This document shows, in pieces, positions 1 to 7,056 of a stretch of 25,891 nt of DNA; the stretch's first letter is position 1; each line of letters starts with the position of its first letter. The notes beneath the pieces are model-generated. The model made no database searches and was not told the origin of the DNA. It saw only the letters and a list, made by a program, of their open reading frames with translations. A program made the translations under genes and the position numbers. This DNA comes from Nitrososphaeria archaeon (lineage in GTDB: Archaea > Thermoproteota > Nitrososphaeria > JACIWG01). The stretch covers positions 1-25,891 of the forward strand of contig JARVJS010000018.1 in NCBI GenBank assembly GCA_029776125.1, in the 5' to 3' direction.

Positions 1-65
1 GGGATTTGAACCCGGGTCAGAAGCGTGGCAGGCTCCCGTCCTAGACCAGACTAGACTACGGTCGC
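1..65 (-). tRNA. tRNA-Gly (GCC), 3' end cut by window edge
   Basis: Read on the minus strand, the 5' acceptor strand GCGACCG is at 65-59. A D-arm follows, then an anticodon stem GGAGC/GCTTC enclosing the loop CTGCCAC, which gives anticodon GCC. The T-arm (CCGGG, loop TTCAAAT, CCC) runs into position 1, so the last T-stem bases and the 3' acceptor strand lie outside the window. No intron is seen in the visible part. Confidence 0.93.
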
Positions 66-174
66 ATATGTTACCTTTTAGGGTTAGTAAAATAAAAGAT
101 TTAAACTTATAATTATAAATTATAAAAGGATTTAAATAAAAGTGGTTGATGGTTTGTAGTGATAGGGTATCAAG

Positions 175-249
175 GGGCCGGTAGTACAGGCTGGTAGTTA
201 TGCTCCCTTGGCATGGGAGAGGTCGTGGGTTCAAGTCCCACCCGGTCCA
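175..249 (+). tRNA. tRNA-Ala (GGC)
   Basis: The acceptor stem GGGCCGG (175-181) pairs with CCGGTCC (242-248) and is followed by discriminator A249. The third acceptor pair is G177-U246, the G3:U70 pair that marks tRNA-Ala. The anticodon arm CTCCC/GGGAG holds the loop TTGGCAT, giving anticodon GGC. A TATA-like box (TTTAAATA, about 131-138) lies upstream, and a T-rich run at 252-260 may end transcription. The tRNA-Ala(TGC) at 14808-14879 has the same acceptor stem. Confidence 0.96.
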
Positions 250-280
250 CTTAATTTTTTAAACGAGTCTTTAAATAAAG

Positions 281-740
281 ATGCATTCCTTTGCTTTAAT
301 TGACGAGGATAAAGGGTAAAATACGCTTATTTGCTTGAGTATTGATGTTCAACACTGGTTTGATAATCTTGCGGCTAAGTCTTATTTGACGACCAACAAA
401 AAATTGCTACACAGTTATTCCTAGGAATAACAAAGTTTCCTTTACCTGTTTTCTTAGTAAACGATGAAGGAGACTAAATGTTCTGCTTGTAACGAACATT
501 CGCGCTGGTACGGTTTTACGTCAAGTAGCATTTGATATGCCTGTCAACATTTTCTTGGAAGCCAAATTTACTGTGAGAAGATGGACTAATACTGACAACT
601 TAAGTTTCTCTGAGAAATATTTAATTAAATTTTTTAGAAAGGATTCACTTTATATAAAAATATTTTTAAAAAATATAGGGGGGAGAAAATTTTATACTAA
701 AAAATTAAACAAGTTACTTAAGCTTTTTTCTGTTCAGTAG
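281..740 (+). other. gene-poor region with overlapping broken reading frames; possible decayed gene
   Basis: I see no intact gene here. Three plus-strand frames look protein-like in turn. Frame one runs 281-424 and has a stop at 317-319 (after it: NTLICLSIDVQHWFDNLAAK). Frame two runs 379-477 (contains LFDDQQKIATQLFLGITKF). Frame three runs 468-740 (contains NVLLVTNIRAGTVLRQVAF). Joining them would need one stop and two frameshifts to be ignored. That pattern fits a degraded coding sequence, but I recognise no family and a structured RNA is also possible. An 18-base perfect palindrome and a 7-bp hairpin (477-483 with 494-500) lie inside. A TATA-like box (CTTTAAATAAAG) sits just before 281. 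The last 23 bases (718-740) lie over the antisense peptide gene. Confidence 0.25.
414..431. repeat. 18-bp perfect palindrome
   Basis: GTTATTCCTAGGAATAAC equals its own reverse complement. The flanking bases (A on both sides) do not extend it. It could be an operator for a dimeric protein, or chance within a decayed frame. No second copy was noticed in the window. Confidence 0.6.
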
Positions 741-792
741 TCTGGGTAGTTTGAGCTGTTTCGGTTTCCTTCTTGGCTTTCTTCTTAGCCAA
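718..792 (-). CDS. 24-residue lysine-rich peptide (putative)
   Basis: A very short minus-strand frame starts at TTG (792-790) and encodes MAKKKAKKETETAQ followed by a Thr/Gln/Lys tail, ending KKA and TAA at 718-720. A Shine-Dalgarno-like GGTGA (802-798) lies five bases before the TTG, and a TATA-like box TATTTAAAT is at 825-833. An in-frame GTG at 801-799 overlaps that motif and is less likely. The codons (AAG, GCC, ACC, CAG) are richer in G/C than those of the AT-biased neighbours, as in highly expressed genes. The composition resembles basic tails of ribosomal or nucleoid proteins, but no family is recognisable at this length. It may instead be the remnant of a longer gene. Confidence 0.4.
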   Translation of the reverse strand: MAKKKAKKETETAQTTQTTEQKKA

Positions 793-824
793 GCAGGTCA
801 CCTTAACTTTTAATAGATAATTTT

Positions 825-833
825 ATATTTAAA
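825..833 (-). promoter_or_regulatory. TATA-like box for the 24-residue peptide gene
   Basis: TATTTAAAT on the plus strand reads ATTTAAATA on the minus strand. Its centre is about 37 bases before the TTG at 792, which leaves room for a short leader carrying the GGTGA motif. Confidence 0.4.
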
Positions 834-864
834 TCTTACTATTTAATCTCACATTTTTGCTTCT

Positions 865-1587
865 TTATTTAAATCTAGGATGATAGCGTGTACTCTCGAT
901 TAAGATGGTACATCTAGTAACATATCTAAGCAAGAAGATAATAATGCTTGTGCAGAAGAAGAGAAAATGTATTAATAATTCTTCACTGAAAATAATTGTA
1001 ACTATTATAAAATTTACAAAAAAGCTTACCCAGTGAACAAAAGCATTATAGTTTGGATTTCTTGAATATGAGGGCGAAAAAAGTATATCGAGAAAAATAT
1101 AGAATATTATAAATGCATTAAAGAGGTTTGCATATTTATTAATATAAGCTGAATCTTCTTTACCTTTAAAATTTGCAATCAAATAGATTAGCGCTAACGC
1201 GAAATCATAACTTTCCATCGCAGAAGAAACGCCAGAAGCACCTAAAGAAGTGTATTCAGGAAACATCAACAAGGAGCACAAATTTGCTAAAATAGCAGAG
1301 AGCAAGGGGCAGAAATAGAAAGGCAGATACTCAATTTTGATTCCCTTATTCAAAATGTTTAGTAAAATATAAAAAAGGAGAAAAGTCACTATTGCTTGAA
1401 AATTTAATAAAAAATGTTCTATATCACGATGAATAAAAATTGATGTTATAACACCCCAAGGTGTCCTCCAAGATAAAGACATTATTTCTTTAATAAACGG
1501 AAAAAAATTTATGATAAGGAGCATAGTCATACATAAAAAACTAAAGATAAGATAGTATAAACAAACTAAAAGTTCTTCTTTGTACAA
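865..1587 (-). CDS. rhomboid-family intramembrane serine protease
   Basis: This 240-residue polytopic membrane protein carries the rhomboid signature. The catalytic serine motif GASG is at 116-119 (Ser118). A histidine in AFVHW (His185) lies in a later membrane helix. The first-helix motif HxxxN is at 58-62 (HFLLN), after a WRTPW...F.H segment typical of the family's L1 region. Rhomboids cut transmembrane substrates within the bilayer; the substrate here is unknown. At least six hydrophobic segments are visible. The usual AHLGG around the catalytic His is altered to FVHWVS, so activity is likely but not certain. The start is TTG at 1587, about 30 bases after a TATA-like box at 1612-1622, so the message is probably leaderless or nearly so. 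It stands alone between RNA genes. Confidence 0.82.
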   Translation of the reverse strand: MYKEELLVCLYYLIFSFLCMTMLLIINFFPFIKEIMSLSWRTPWGVITSIFIHRDIEHFLLNFQAIVTFLLFYILLNILNKGIKIEYLPFYFCPLLSAILANLCSLLMFPEYTSLGASGVSSAMESYDFALALIYLIANFKGKEDSAYINKYANLFNAFIIFYIFLDILFSPSYSRNPNYNAFVHWVSFFVNFIIVTIIFSEELLIHFLFFCTSIIIFLLRYVTRCTILIESTRYHPRFK

Positions 1588-1611
1588 TAACTAATATAAT
1601 GGTATGTTAAC

Positions 1612-1622
1612 CTTATATAAAT
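1612..1622 (-). promoter_or_regulatory. TATA-like box for the rhomboid gene
   Basis: The minus strand reads TTTATATAAGG, centred about 30 bases before the TTG start at 1587. This spacing suits a leaderless or near-leaderless transcript. Confidence 0.5.
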
Positions 1623-1703
1623 TATTTTTACAATAAAATGTTAGATTGTAGTTTTCTAACTAATTATACATAGTTTTAGATATTAAAAATAAATTCAAAG
1701 ATA

Positions 1704-1778
1704 TGGGTCCAGCCGGATTTGAACCGGCGATCTTTCGGTTATCAGCCGAACGCTCTAACCAAGCTGAGCTATGGACCC
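1704..1778 (-). tRNA. tRNA-Ile (GAT)
   Basis: The minus-strand acceptor GGGTCCA (1778-1772) pairs with TGGACCC, with discriminator A at 1704. The anticodon stem TTCGG/CCGAA encloses CTGATAA, giving anticodon GAT. D- and T-arms are canonical (T-loop TTCAAAT). No intron. A TATA-like TTTTTATATC lies at about 1802-1811. Confidence 0.96.
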
Positions 1779-1934
1779 CTAAAAAGAGTAAAAAATTGAC
1801 AGATATAAAAATTTTTGTAAAATTGATTTTGCATGCTTGGCCAATGCCCAAACCAATCATAAAAATTGTATAAGTTTAAAAAAGGAAAAGGAACTAAAAT
1901 TTTATAATTGTAAATCTAAAAGAAGAGTAAAAAA

Positions 1935-2029
1935 ATGAAGTGATGTCATACTTGATAAAAATATTACCATTGAGACAAGAACATCAACAAAGTCAAACAA
2001 ATGCTAATCTTTTCAAAAAGCGTAGACAA
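1935..2029 (-). pseudogene. frameshifted copy of a small membrane peptide
   Basis: On the minus strand from TTG at 2029 the frame reads LSTLFEKISICLTLLMFLSQW and then meets TAA. It matches the intact copy at 2062-2253 (LFEKI..CL..L..LSQW). Relative to that copy about four bases are missing just after the Trp codon; shifting frame restores the similarity (IFLSSM against IFLSGI). Several differences before the break are synonymous (TCT/TCC for Ser, CAA/CAG for Gln), as expected of sequence once under coding selection. No function is assigned. Confidence 0.5.
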
Positions 2030-2061
2030 CAGAGAATATATAACCATACAAAAAACTATTG

Positions 2062-2253
2062 CTAATAAACCTTAAAAGGAGGCCAAACCAAAAATGAATC
2101 TAATGCTATACCTGATAAGAATATACCATACCACTGGGACAAAACAACCAAGAAAATAAGACAGAAAACAATCTTTTCAAAGAGGATAGAAGACCAGGGA
2201 GCCCTACTCCTACAGCAATTTATTGTAATAGTACAAAAACAGCAAAGAGACAA
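2062..2253 (-). CDS. small hydrophobic membrane peptide, intact copy of a tandem pair
   Basis: The conserved part begins near 2195 and reads SSILFEKIVFCLIFLVVLSQ, then WYGIFLSGIALDSFLV and a short tail to TAG at 2062. It is one long hydrophobic segment, perhaps two short helices. The only formal in-frame start is TTG at 2253. The first 20 residues it adds are cysteine-rich and unlikely, so the true start is unclear. The diverged copy next door (1935-2029) has synonymous changes in the shared part, which supports a real peptide of about 45 residues. It lies between tRNA-Ile and tRNA-Val. I do not recognise a family. Confidence 0.35.
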   Translation of the reverse strand: MSLCCFCTITINCCRSRAPWSSILFEKIVFCLIFLVVLSQWYGIFLSGIALDSFLVWPPFKVY

Positions 2254-2267
2254 AGGCTATGAGAAAG

Positions 2268-2342
2268 TGGGCCAGCCAGGATTTGAACCTGGGATTTACG
2301 CCGTGTAAGGGCGTTGTCTTAACCGGACTAGACCACTGGCCC
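2268..2342 (-). tRNA. tRNA-Val (TAC)
   Basis: The acceptor GGGCCAG (2342-2336) pairs with CTGGCCC, with discriminator A at 2268. The anticodon stem ACGCC/GGCGT holds the loop CTTACAC, giving anticodon TAC. The T-arm is CCAGG TTCAAAT CCTGG. A TATA-like TTTAATTAAATTTAAA (2357-2375 on the plus strand) is about 25 bases upstream. Confidence 0.96.
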
Positions 2343-2406
2343 ACACAACATTATCATTTAATTAAATTTAAAATCTTTTCCTAGAAATTATACTATATTA
2401 AAAGAA

Positions 2407-2492
2407 CGCCGGGAGGGGGATTTGAACCCCCGAGTCTCGTAAGAGACGCAGGGTTAGCAACCCTGTGCCCTGCCTGGCTGGGCGATCCCGGC
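2407..2492 (-). tRNA. tRNA-Ser (GCT)
   Basis: This class II tRNA has a long variable arm (stem GTCTC/GAGAC). The acceptor GCCGGGA pairs with TCCCGGC, and the discriminator is G (2407), as expected for serine. The anticodon stem CAGGG/CCCTG encloses TTGCTAA, giving anticodon GCT. Confidence 0.96.
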
Positions 2493-2544
2493 TTTCTGAC
2501 GCAAAATTAAAAAAATAATTGACTTAAAATCTTTTTGCAAAAGT

Positions 2545-2858
2545 GGCGATAGCTCCATTAGTGTTCACGCCTAAACAGGGCCTATTAACTCTACCCGATC
2601 CCTCACGTAGACGTGATAGCGTGAACGTACTACCTTAGGGTTGCTCCCTCCCGGGCCTCACCCGGTTCGGTAGCTGAAGGTCACACTCCTTCCTTCGAAG
2701 GAGGTGCCTCTTACGTCCACCCATCACGGCGCAAGTTCATCTTGGGATTGAGTTAACGGTTTCCTTGTTTAGGCGTTTTACCTAATGGTTACTGGCCCCT
2801 GCTATAGCCGACTGCAGGTTAATGGGAGGCGGCTATTCTCCCGGCCCTACCTATCGCC
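2545..2858 (-). ncRNA. ffs: archaeal 7S signal recognition particle RNA
   Basis: This is a 314-base RNA on the minus strand. The ends pair perfectly as helix 1 (GGCGATAG at 2858-2851 with CTATCGCC at 2552-2545). The conserved SRP54-binding helix 8 is clear: GTGAGGCCCGGGAGGGAGCA, inside the arm ACCGGG...CCC and closed by a GGGA-type tetraloop. The 5' part (CAGCAGG..., GGGGCCAG..., GCCTAAAC) fits the Alu-like domain of archaeal SRP RNA. G+C content is far above background. The exact ends are taken from the terminal helix. It acts with SRP19 and SRP54 in co-translational targeting. Confidence 0.93.
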
Positions 2859-2877
2859 ATAATATATTCTAAAGAAG

Positions 2878-2888
2878 TTATATTTTAA
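2878..2888 (-). promoter_or_regulatory. TATA-like box of the SRP RNA gene
   Basis: TTATATTTTAA on the plus strand reads TTAAAATATAA on the minus strand, centred about 25 bases before the SRP RNA 5' end at 2858. It coincides with the stop codon and last codons of the upstream thiolation gene. Confidence 0.5.
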
Positions 2889-3807
2889 CTTGATTATTTT
2901 TAATTTCATTTAATTCGTGTAATATTGTGCATAGAGAGCATTTTTCAGAGAAACTTGGTATACCGCAGATTTTACATTTCTTTCTTTCTTTTTTTGGAAA
3001 TGTTATTGATTTGGATATCCCTATGGCTGAATGGAATAAAGAATATTTTATTCCCGGGTGTTCCTTTTCTAGTTTGTTCAAGATCTCGCGAATTTGTGAT
3101 CTTATTCCTTCATGCATGTATGGGCAAGCCATTTTTTGGAAACGTTCATTATTCAAAAAGGAATAAAGTGCCAGTTCTTCTTCATATATTTCTGATAATG
3201 GTTTTATTCTTCTTTGAGGAAAAATAGATGTCTCATAGTGTACTGGTAGGTTCCATTTTAATCGTTTTAAATCATTGTTTAACAAATTTATTAAAAATGT
3301 CTGTATAATATCGTCTAAGTTGTGTGCTGTTGCTACAATCTTTATATTTAATTTCTGTGCTATTAGGTCCATTGCTCTTCTTCTAAATATGCCACATATA
3401 CTGCAGGCGGATATTCCCCTTTTTAAATTTGATATTTCATCAATAGTGTATCCAAAAAGATCCTTAAATTTGAAAATATAGTGGGGAATGTCTAACTCAT
3501 TACATACATTCTTAACAATTTCTAATGCATCTTCCCTATATTCACTTATTCCTTCATCAATAGTTGCAACGACTATTTCAGATGCATGGGGTTTAGTTAT
3601 TTTACTTAAAATTCTAAGCATAGCAATACTGTCTTTTCCACCTGAAACCATAAGCAAAATTTTTTCTCCATAATTTAGCATACTATATTTTGATATAGTT
3701 TTTATAACCTTCTCTTCTATCGATTCCTTAAAACATTTTATACAAAAATATTTACCACTATATGCCCTGTAATATATTGCTGTTTCATGACAAAAGGAGC
3801 ACTGCAT
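2878..3807 (-). CDS. tRNA 2-thiolation enzyme, TtuA/Ncs6 (TtcA) family
   Basis: At 309 residues this is a PP-loop ATPase that adenylates a tRNA uridine and inserts sulfur at C2. Visible parts, in order, are an N-terminal zinc site (C3, C6, C22, C25), the ATP-binding PP-loop SGGKDS (55-60), a CSIC pair (C135, C138) with a later lone cysteine in MACPY (C228), and a C-terminal zinc knuckle (C278, C281, C290, C293). The C135/C138/C228 trio matches the residues that hold an Fe-S cluster in TtuA. The family acts on U54 (TtuA) or U34 (NcsA/Ncs6); sequence alone does not decide which. A TATA-like box lies at about 3838-3851. The gene sits immediately upstream of SRP RNA and the tRNA cluster. Confidence 0.88.
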   Translation of the reverse strand: MQCSFCHETAIYYRAYSGKYFCIKCFKESIEEKVIKTISKYSMLNYGEKILLMVSGGKDSIAMLRILSKITKPHASEIVVATIDEGISEYREDALEIVKNVCNELDIPHYIFKFKDLFGYTIDEISNLKRGISACSICGIFRRRAMDLIAQKLNIKIVATAHNLDDIIQTFLINLLNNDLKRLKWNLPVHYETSIFPQRRIKPLSEIYEEELALYSFLNNERFQKMACPYMHEGIRSQIREILNKLEKEHPGIKYSLFHSAIGISKSITFPKKERKKCKICGIPSFSEKCSLCTILHELNEIKNNQVKI

Positions 3808-3960
3808 CTCTTGTCCACATGACTACTACTAAAAATTGCTTTATATTTAATTATCCGTAAAATATTGTTTTAGGTTACAAATCTAAAGAAAATTAGTAAA
3901 AATTTTACTTATGATTGTATGTGATTATATACAATTATATTATATAAAAGTGATGTGAAT

Positions 3961-4299
3961 ATGTTTAAAAAAATAATTTTTGTGATTATAAACATACTCC
4001 TACTATCATCAAACATACCCTATGTCTATACTAGAGAAAATGCTTTATTGAATGCAAATTCAACGGAAGATTTGTTTGAAAATCTATCCTCTAAATTCGT
4101 TAATTTATTCGAAAAAATTGTTATGATTCTAAAGGGAGCTATATTAAATATTTCTAGGATAGCGTATTCGCTCGTTGCCATGGTCGGCGTCCTAATCTAT
4201 TTTAGTAGATTAAATAAGAGACTTGGATTAGATCTTATAAAAGGTGCAATAATCTTAGCTCTGATTTCGGAAATCATTTTCCCATTTTTAGTTAAATAG
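3961..4299 (+). CDS. small signal-peptide membrane protein, possible VirB2/CedA1-like pilin subunit
   Basis: From ATG at 3961 this is 112 residues. A basic start (MFKKI) and a hydrophobic stretch look like a signal peptide, cleaved perhaps near residue 24. A short amphipathic region follows, then a hydrophobic helix (about 60-80), a basic-glycine turn (RLNKRLGLDL) and a second hydrophobic helix near the C-terminus. Signal peptide plus two helices joined by a positive, glycine-containing loop is the layout of TrbC/VirB2 pilins and of the archaeal DNA-import subunits CedA1/TedC. This is inference from layout, not recognised sequence identity. A GTG at 3955 is an alternative start. AT-rich TATA-like sequence (3920-3949) precedes it. 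It converges with pelA 37 bases downstream. No VirB4/CedB partner is in the window. Confidence 0.6.
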   Translation: MFKKIIFVIINILLLSSNIPYVYTRENALLNANSTEDLFENLSSKFVNLFEKIVMILKGAILNISRIAYSLVAMVGVLIYFSRLNKRLGLDLIKGAIILALISEIIFPFLVK

Positions 4300-4336
4300 T
4301 TATAGCTTATAACATATTTGAATCATTATTGAAATT

Positions 4337-5398
4337 TTATTCTATCCTATATCTTAAATATGCAGCAATTCCACCCAACGTATTTAATTGTATTCCAACA
4401 TTCGTATTATTATCTAAGAAATAAATAGTCCCCCTATGCTTAAGAATATTAGAGAAAATATGAACCATCTTATTTTCTTCTATTATATTTTTTGATAGAA
4501 AATCTTTGGCTATCAGAAGACTTTCACAAGCACCTATTACTGCTGCCTTTTCTATTTTTTCTATAGAAAGTACTGATAAACTGTCTCCTTTATAAAGTGA
4601 AGATAAAATCTTTTCCATTATCGTTTTAGCCTTAGAAAAGTAATTATCTCTAAATATTCTTGAAAATACTTCTGAATTGATTGCCTGTCTTATTCCATCA
4701 AATCCACCATATTCTATTCCATCTACTATTATAATTTGCATCTTTTTACCTATATTTGAATTTTCAAGATAATTTTTGAATCCTAACTTGAATGGCCCCG
4801 GTCCAAATACTACAATTTTATTGGCTTGGTTTAAAGAAGTTATTATTTCAAAAATTTGTTTATAGTATGATTTTATCCATTCCTGTTTTGTATCATAAAG
4901 TTTTCCTTGATAGTCAGAATATATTTCAGTTATATATTTTATTTGACTCCCCTTTATTTCGCCTACACCGGCAACTTGTGAATCCAATGAAACCAAAATT
5001 AGGTGTTCCTTAATTATTTTTTGTTCCAAAAGTTCAAAATCAATTTGATTATCTTCTTTTATTAAAAGGAATTTTGTATGAAGATTAATTTCTAAAGAGT
5101 GTCTTGTTCCTTTATGTACATGCTCATCAGATGTTGCTTCTATAAGGCCACTTATTTTTAGCGTATCAAATGTATTTTCGAAGCACACTTCATCAACTCT
5201 TATAGTTAAAATGACAGTTTTTCTCTCTTTTTCAGCATGTCTTGAAAAATTTTTCTCGAATTTTATTGTTCTAATTGTTTTGGCAGAAATTAAGTCTTCT
5301 CTGCTAATGTATAATCTCAAAAAAAGCATATCTTCTATAGTTTCTGGAATGATTTCAGCACTATTTGTTGACAGCCTCTTTACCTTCACTTTTCTCAC
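4337..5398 (-). CDS. pelA: ribosome-rescue factor Pelota (Dom34)
   Basis: At 353 residues this is full length for archaeal Pelota. The N-terminal Sm-like domain (about 1-130) includes SDEHVHKGTRHSLEI. The central eRF1-like domain (about 135-255) contains the family stretch FGPGPF (199-204), and the C-terminal eRF1_3-like domain follows. There is no GGQ motif, as expected for a factor that splits stalled ribosomes with aEF1A/ABCE1 rather than hydrolysing peptidyl-tRNA. The start is GTG at 5398, ten bases after the dnaG stop, so it is probably the last gene of the pheS-pheT-TOPRIM-dnaG-pelA run. Confidence 0.92.
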   Translation of the reverse strand: MRKVKVKRLSTNSAEIIPETIEDMLFLRLYISREDLISAKTIRTIKFEKNFSRHAEKERKTVILTIRVDEVCFENTFDTLKISGLIEATSDEHVHKGTRHSLEINLHTKFLLIKEDNQIDFELLEQKIIKEHLILVSLDSQVAGVGEIKGSQIKYITEIYSDYQGKLYDTKQEWIKSYYKQIFEIITSLNQANKIVVFGPGPFKLGFKNYLENSNIGKKMQIIIVDGIEYGGFDGIRQAINSEVFSRIFRDNYFSKAKTIMEKILSSLYKGDSLSVLSIEKIEKAAVIGACESLLIAKDFLSKNIIEENKMVHIFSNILKHRGTIYFLDNNTNVGIQLNTLGGIAAYLRYRIE

Positions 5399-5408
5399 GT
5401 AAAACTTT

Positions 5409-6542
5409 TCAAAAGTTATCCAATGTTGTAATAATTATTGAAGAAGGTTTCTTTGTGATTTCCCCTATTCTATGACCAATTATAACGCTTATACCCTTTT
5501 TTTCAGAAAGTTCAACAATTCTTTGTGATATAATTCCATCAAAGACAATATATTTTGCATTTTCCAATCCCTCTGATTCAAGTTTCTTAGCAAGTTCACT
5601 CACAGGCACTCTTACTAGTTCATTCAAATTTTCATCTAATATAATAGCTTCTAATGTACTGCTTAATGAGGGCTTAATTTCTCTAACTTTTTCAGCAAGT
5701 TGAGGGCTTATGTTGGGTGGTATTTCCTTCTTTATTTGGAGCGAAGATACTTCAGTAGCGTTTCCTAAGCATTCCATAATCTCTAAAGGCGTTAATTCTT
5801 CTACCTCTCTACCAGCTGGTGCCCTAACAACTTTGTCAACTCTTGCCACTTGCATAAGTTCCTTTAAAATTAGATCCCCGCCTCTATCACCATCCAAAAA
5901 TGCTATAATCTTTTTATTCTTGCTTAATTCTATTATAGATTGAGGAATCCCTGTTCCCTCTATTCCTATAACATTTTCTATACCAGCACGTAGTAAATTT
6001 AAAACATCCGCTCTTCCTTCAACTAATATTATTGTATCCGATTTATCGATAGCTGGTCCAGCTGGCAATTTTTCTTTTCCATATGTTGTAATCTTTGATT
6101 TGCCCATCGATTCACTTATATCCTTTAATATCTTGCTACTTTCGCTCATAACTTTTTTGGACCATTCTCTTGCTATTTCTTTTGCTCTCTCTTTTATCTG
6201 TTTGATTTTTTCAGCACGAACATCCTCTATTGAAATTAATCTAAATTTTGCATTACATGGCCCCACACGATCTACACTTTCTACTGTTGCAGCTATCAAG
6301 CTTGTGGTTTCAAAGTCAGTTGAAGTTGGAATTAAGACTTCGCCAAATGTTCTGTCATTTCGTGATTCAAGATTTATTTCTATACGTCCTATTTTCCACG
6401 TCTTTTGTAATTCATTTAAATCGAATTCTGGTCCAAATAAGCCCTCCGTTTGCCCAAAGATTGCTCCTACTACATCTGCACGCTCCACTACTCCTTCTAC
6501 TTCAAATTTTATACGGATTAAATATTTAGTTGGTATAGACAT
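5409..6542 (-). CDS. dnaG: archaeal DnaG (TOPRIM protein, exosome-associated)
   Basis: At 377 residues this matches archaeal DnaG. The N-terminal archaeal domain starts with TKYLIRIKFEVEG. The TOPRIM domain carries the catalytic glutamate in EGRADV (E175) and the acidic motif DGDRGGD (D217, D219), followed by APAGREVEEL. There is no bacterial-type zinc-binding or helicase-interaction domain. In archaea DnaG is mainly a stable partner of the RNA exosome, where it aids poly(A)-rich substrate binding; primase activity has also been reported. The exosome subunit Csl4, which anchors DnaG, is encoded at 22698-23264. The start is ATG at 6542. Confidence 0.95.
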   Translation of the reverse strand: MSIPTKYLIRIKFEVEGVVERADVVGAIFGQTEGLFGPEFDLNELQKTWKIGRIEINLESRNDRTFGEVLIPTSTDFETTSLIAATVESVDRVGPCNAKFRLISIEDVRAEKIKQIKERAKEIAREWSKKVMSESSKILKDISESMGKSKITTYGKEKLPAGPAIDKSDTIILVEGRADVLNLLRAGIENVIGIEGTGIPQSIIELSKNKKIIAFLDGDRGGDLILKELMQVARVDKVVRAPAGREVEELTPLEIMECLGNATEVSSLQIKKEIPPNISPQLAEKVREIKPSLSSTLEAIILDENLNELVRVPVSELAKKLESEGLENAKYIVFDGIISQRIVELSEKKGISVIIGHRIGEITKKPSSIIITTLDNF

Positions 6543-6597
6543 GACTATCTAACGACCTTGATTCAAATGAGCTATTATTTAAGCTATTTTTTGCCTT

Positions 6598-7056
6598 TTA
6601 TTCAAACTTTTTAATAACAGAAGAAAGTTCCTCCAAGTGTGTTATCATGCTTTTACCAATCTTATAGTAGAGTTGTCTTCTATACCAGACGTCATATTTT
6701 ATTCCTTTTGAACCAAATTCTGAAATTAATTTTTTACATATATTTTTTCCCTCTTTATCATTATCCACTAAAATTATAACTTTTTTTGCATTAATTGCTC
6801 TATTAAACAATTCGATATGATCTGAATTATGACTATAAAGATAGGGTCTTCCTCTAACACCAATTTCTTTTAATGCTTTTGCATCTTTTGGCCCTTCAAC
6901 TATTACAAGTGCACCATTTTCAATTTCATTGTTAAGTGATACTACAATTTCTTTTAACTTTTCTAATTCTAAAATATTTTTCTCTTTTAATCCTTTGCAT
7001 GGACATTGTCCCCCGCCTCTGACCAGTTTTGGCTCATTTATGCCCTCTATTAGCAT
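6598..7056 (-). CDS. small TOPRIM-domain protein; start uncertain
   Basis: The recognisable part is a compact TOPRIM domain: GALVIVEGPKD with its catalytic Glu, then LVDNDKEGK with the DxD motif, and a short basic C-terminus. It resembles the single-domain archaeal TOPRIM proteins that act on nucleic acids; the substrate is unknown. The frame is open to ATG at 7152, but 7004-7168 is a G+C-rich, heavily base-paired RNA, so the upstream codons are probably not protein. ATG at 7056 is the last in-frame ATG before the domain, and it too lies inside the RNA. Between it and the domain there is no ATG, GTG or TTG. The protein may start within the RNA or at a rare codon. It precedes dnaG by 55 bases, giving two TOPRIM genes in a row. 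Confidence 0.75.
   Translation of the reverse strand: MLIEGINEPKLVRGGGQCPCKGLKEKNILELEKLKEIVVSLNNEIENGALVIVEGPKDAKALKEIGVRGRPYLYSHNSDHIELFNRAINAKKVIILVDNDKEGKNICKKLISEFGSKGIKYDVWYRRQLYYKIGKSMITHLEELSSVIKKFE

Noticed and set aside
1660..1860. 66-residue minus-strand open frame
   Set aside because: It reads straight through tRNA-Ile; the apparent protein is a translation of the tRNA and its flanks.
6100..6552. 150-residue plus-strand frame opposite dnaG
   Set aside because: It is antisense to a well-conserved gene and has no recognisable domain; the same holds for the other long frames opposite pheS, pelA, fttA and the TtuA-like gene.
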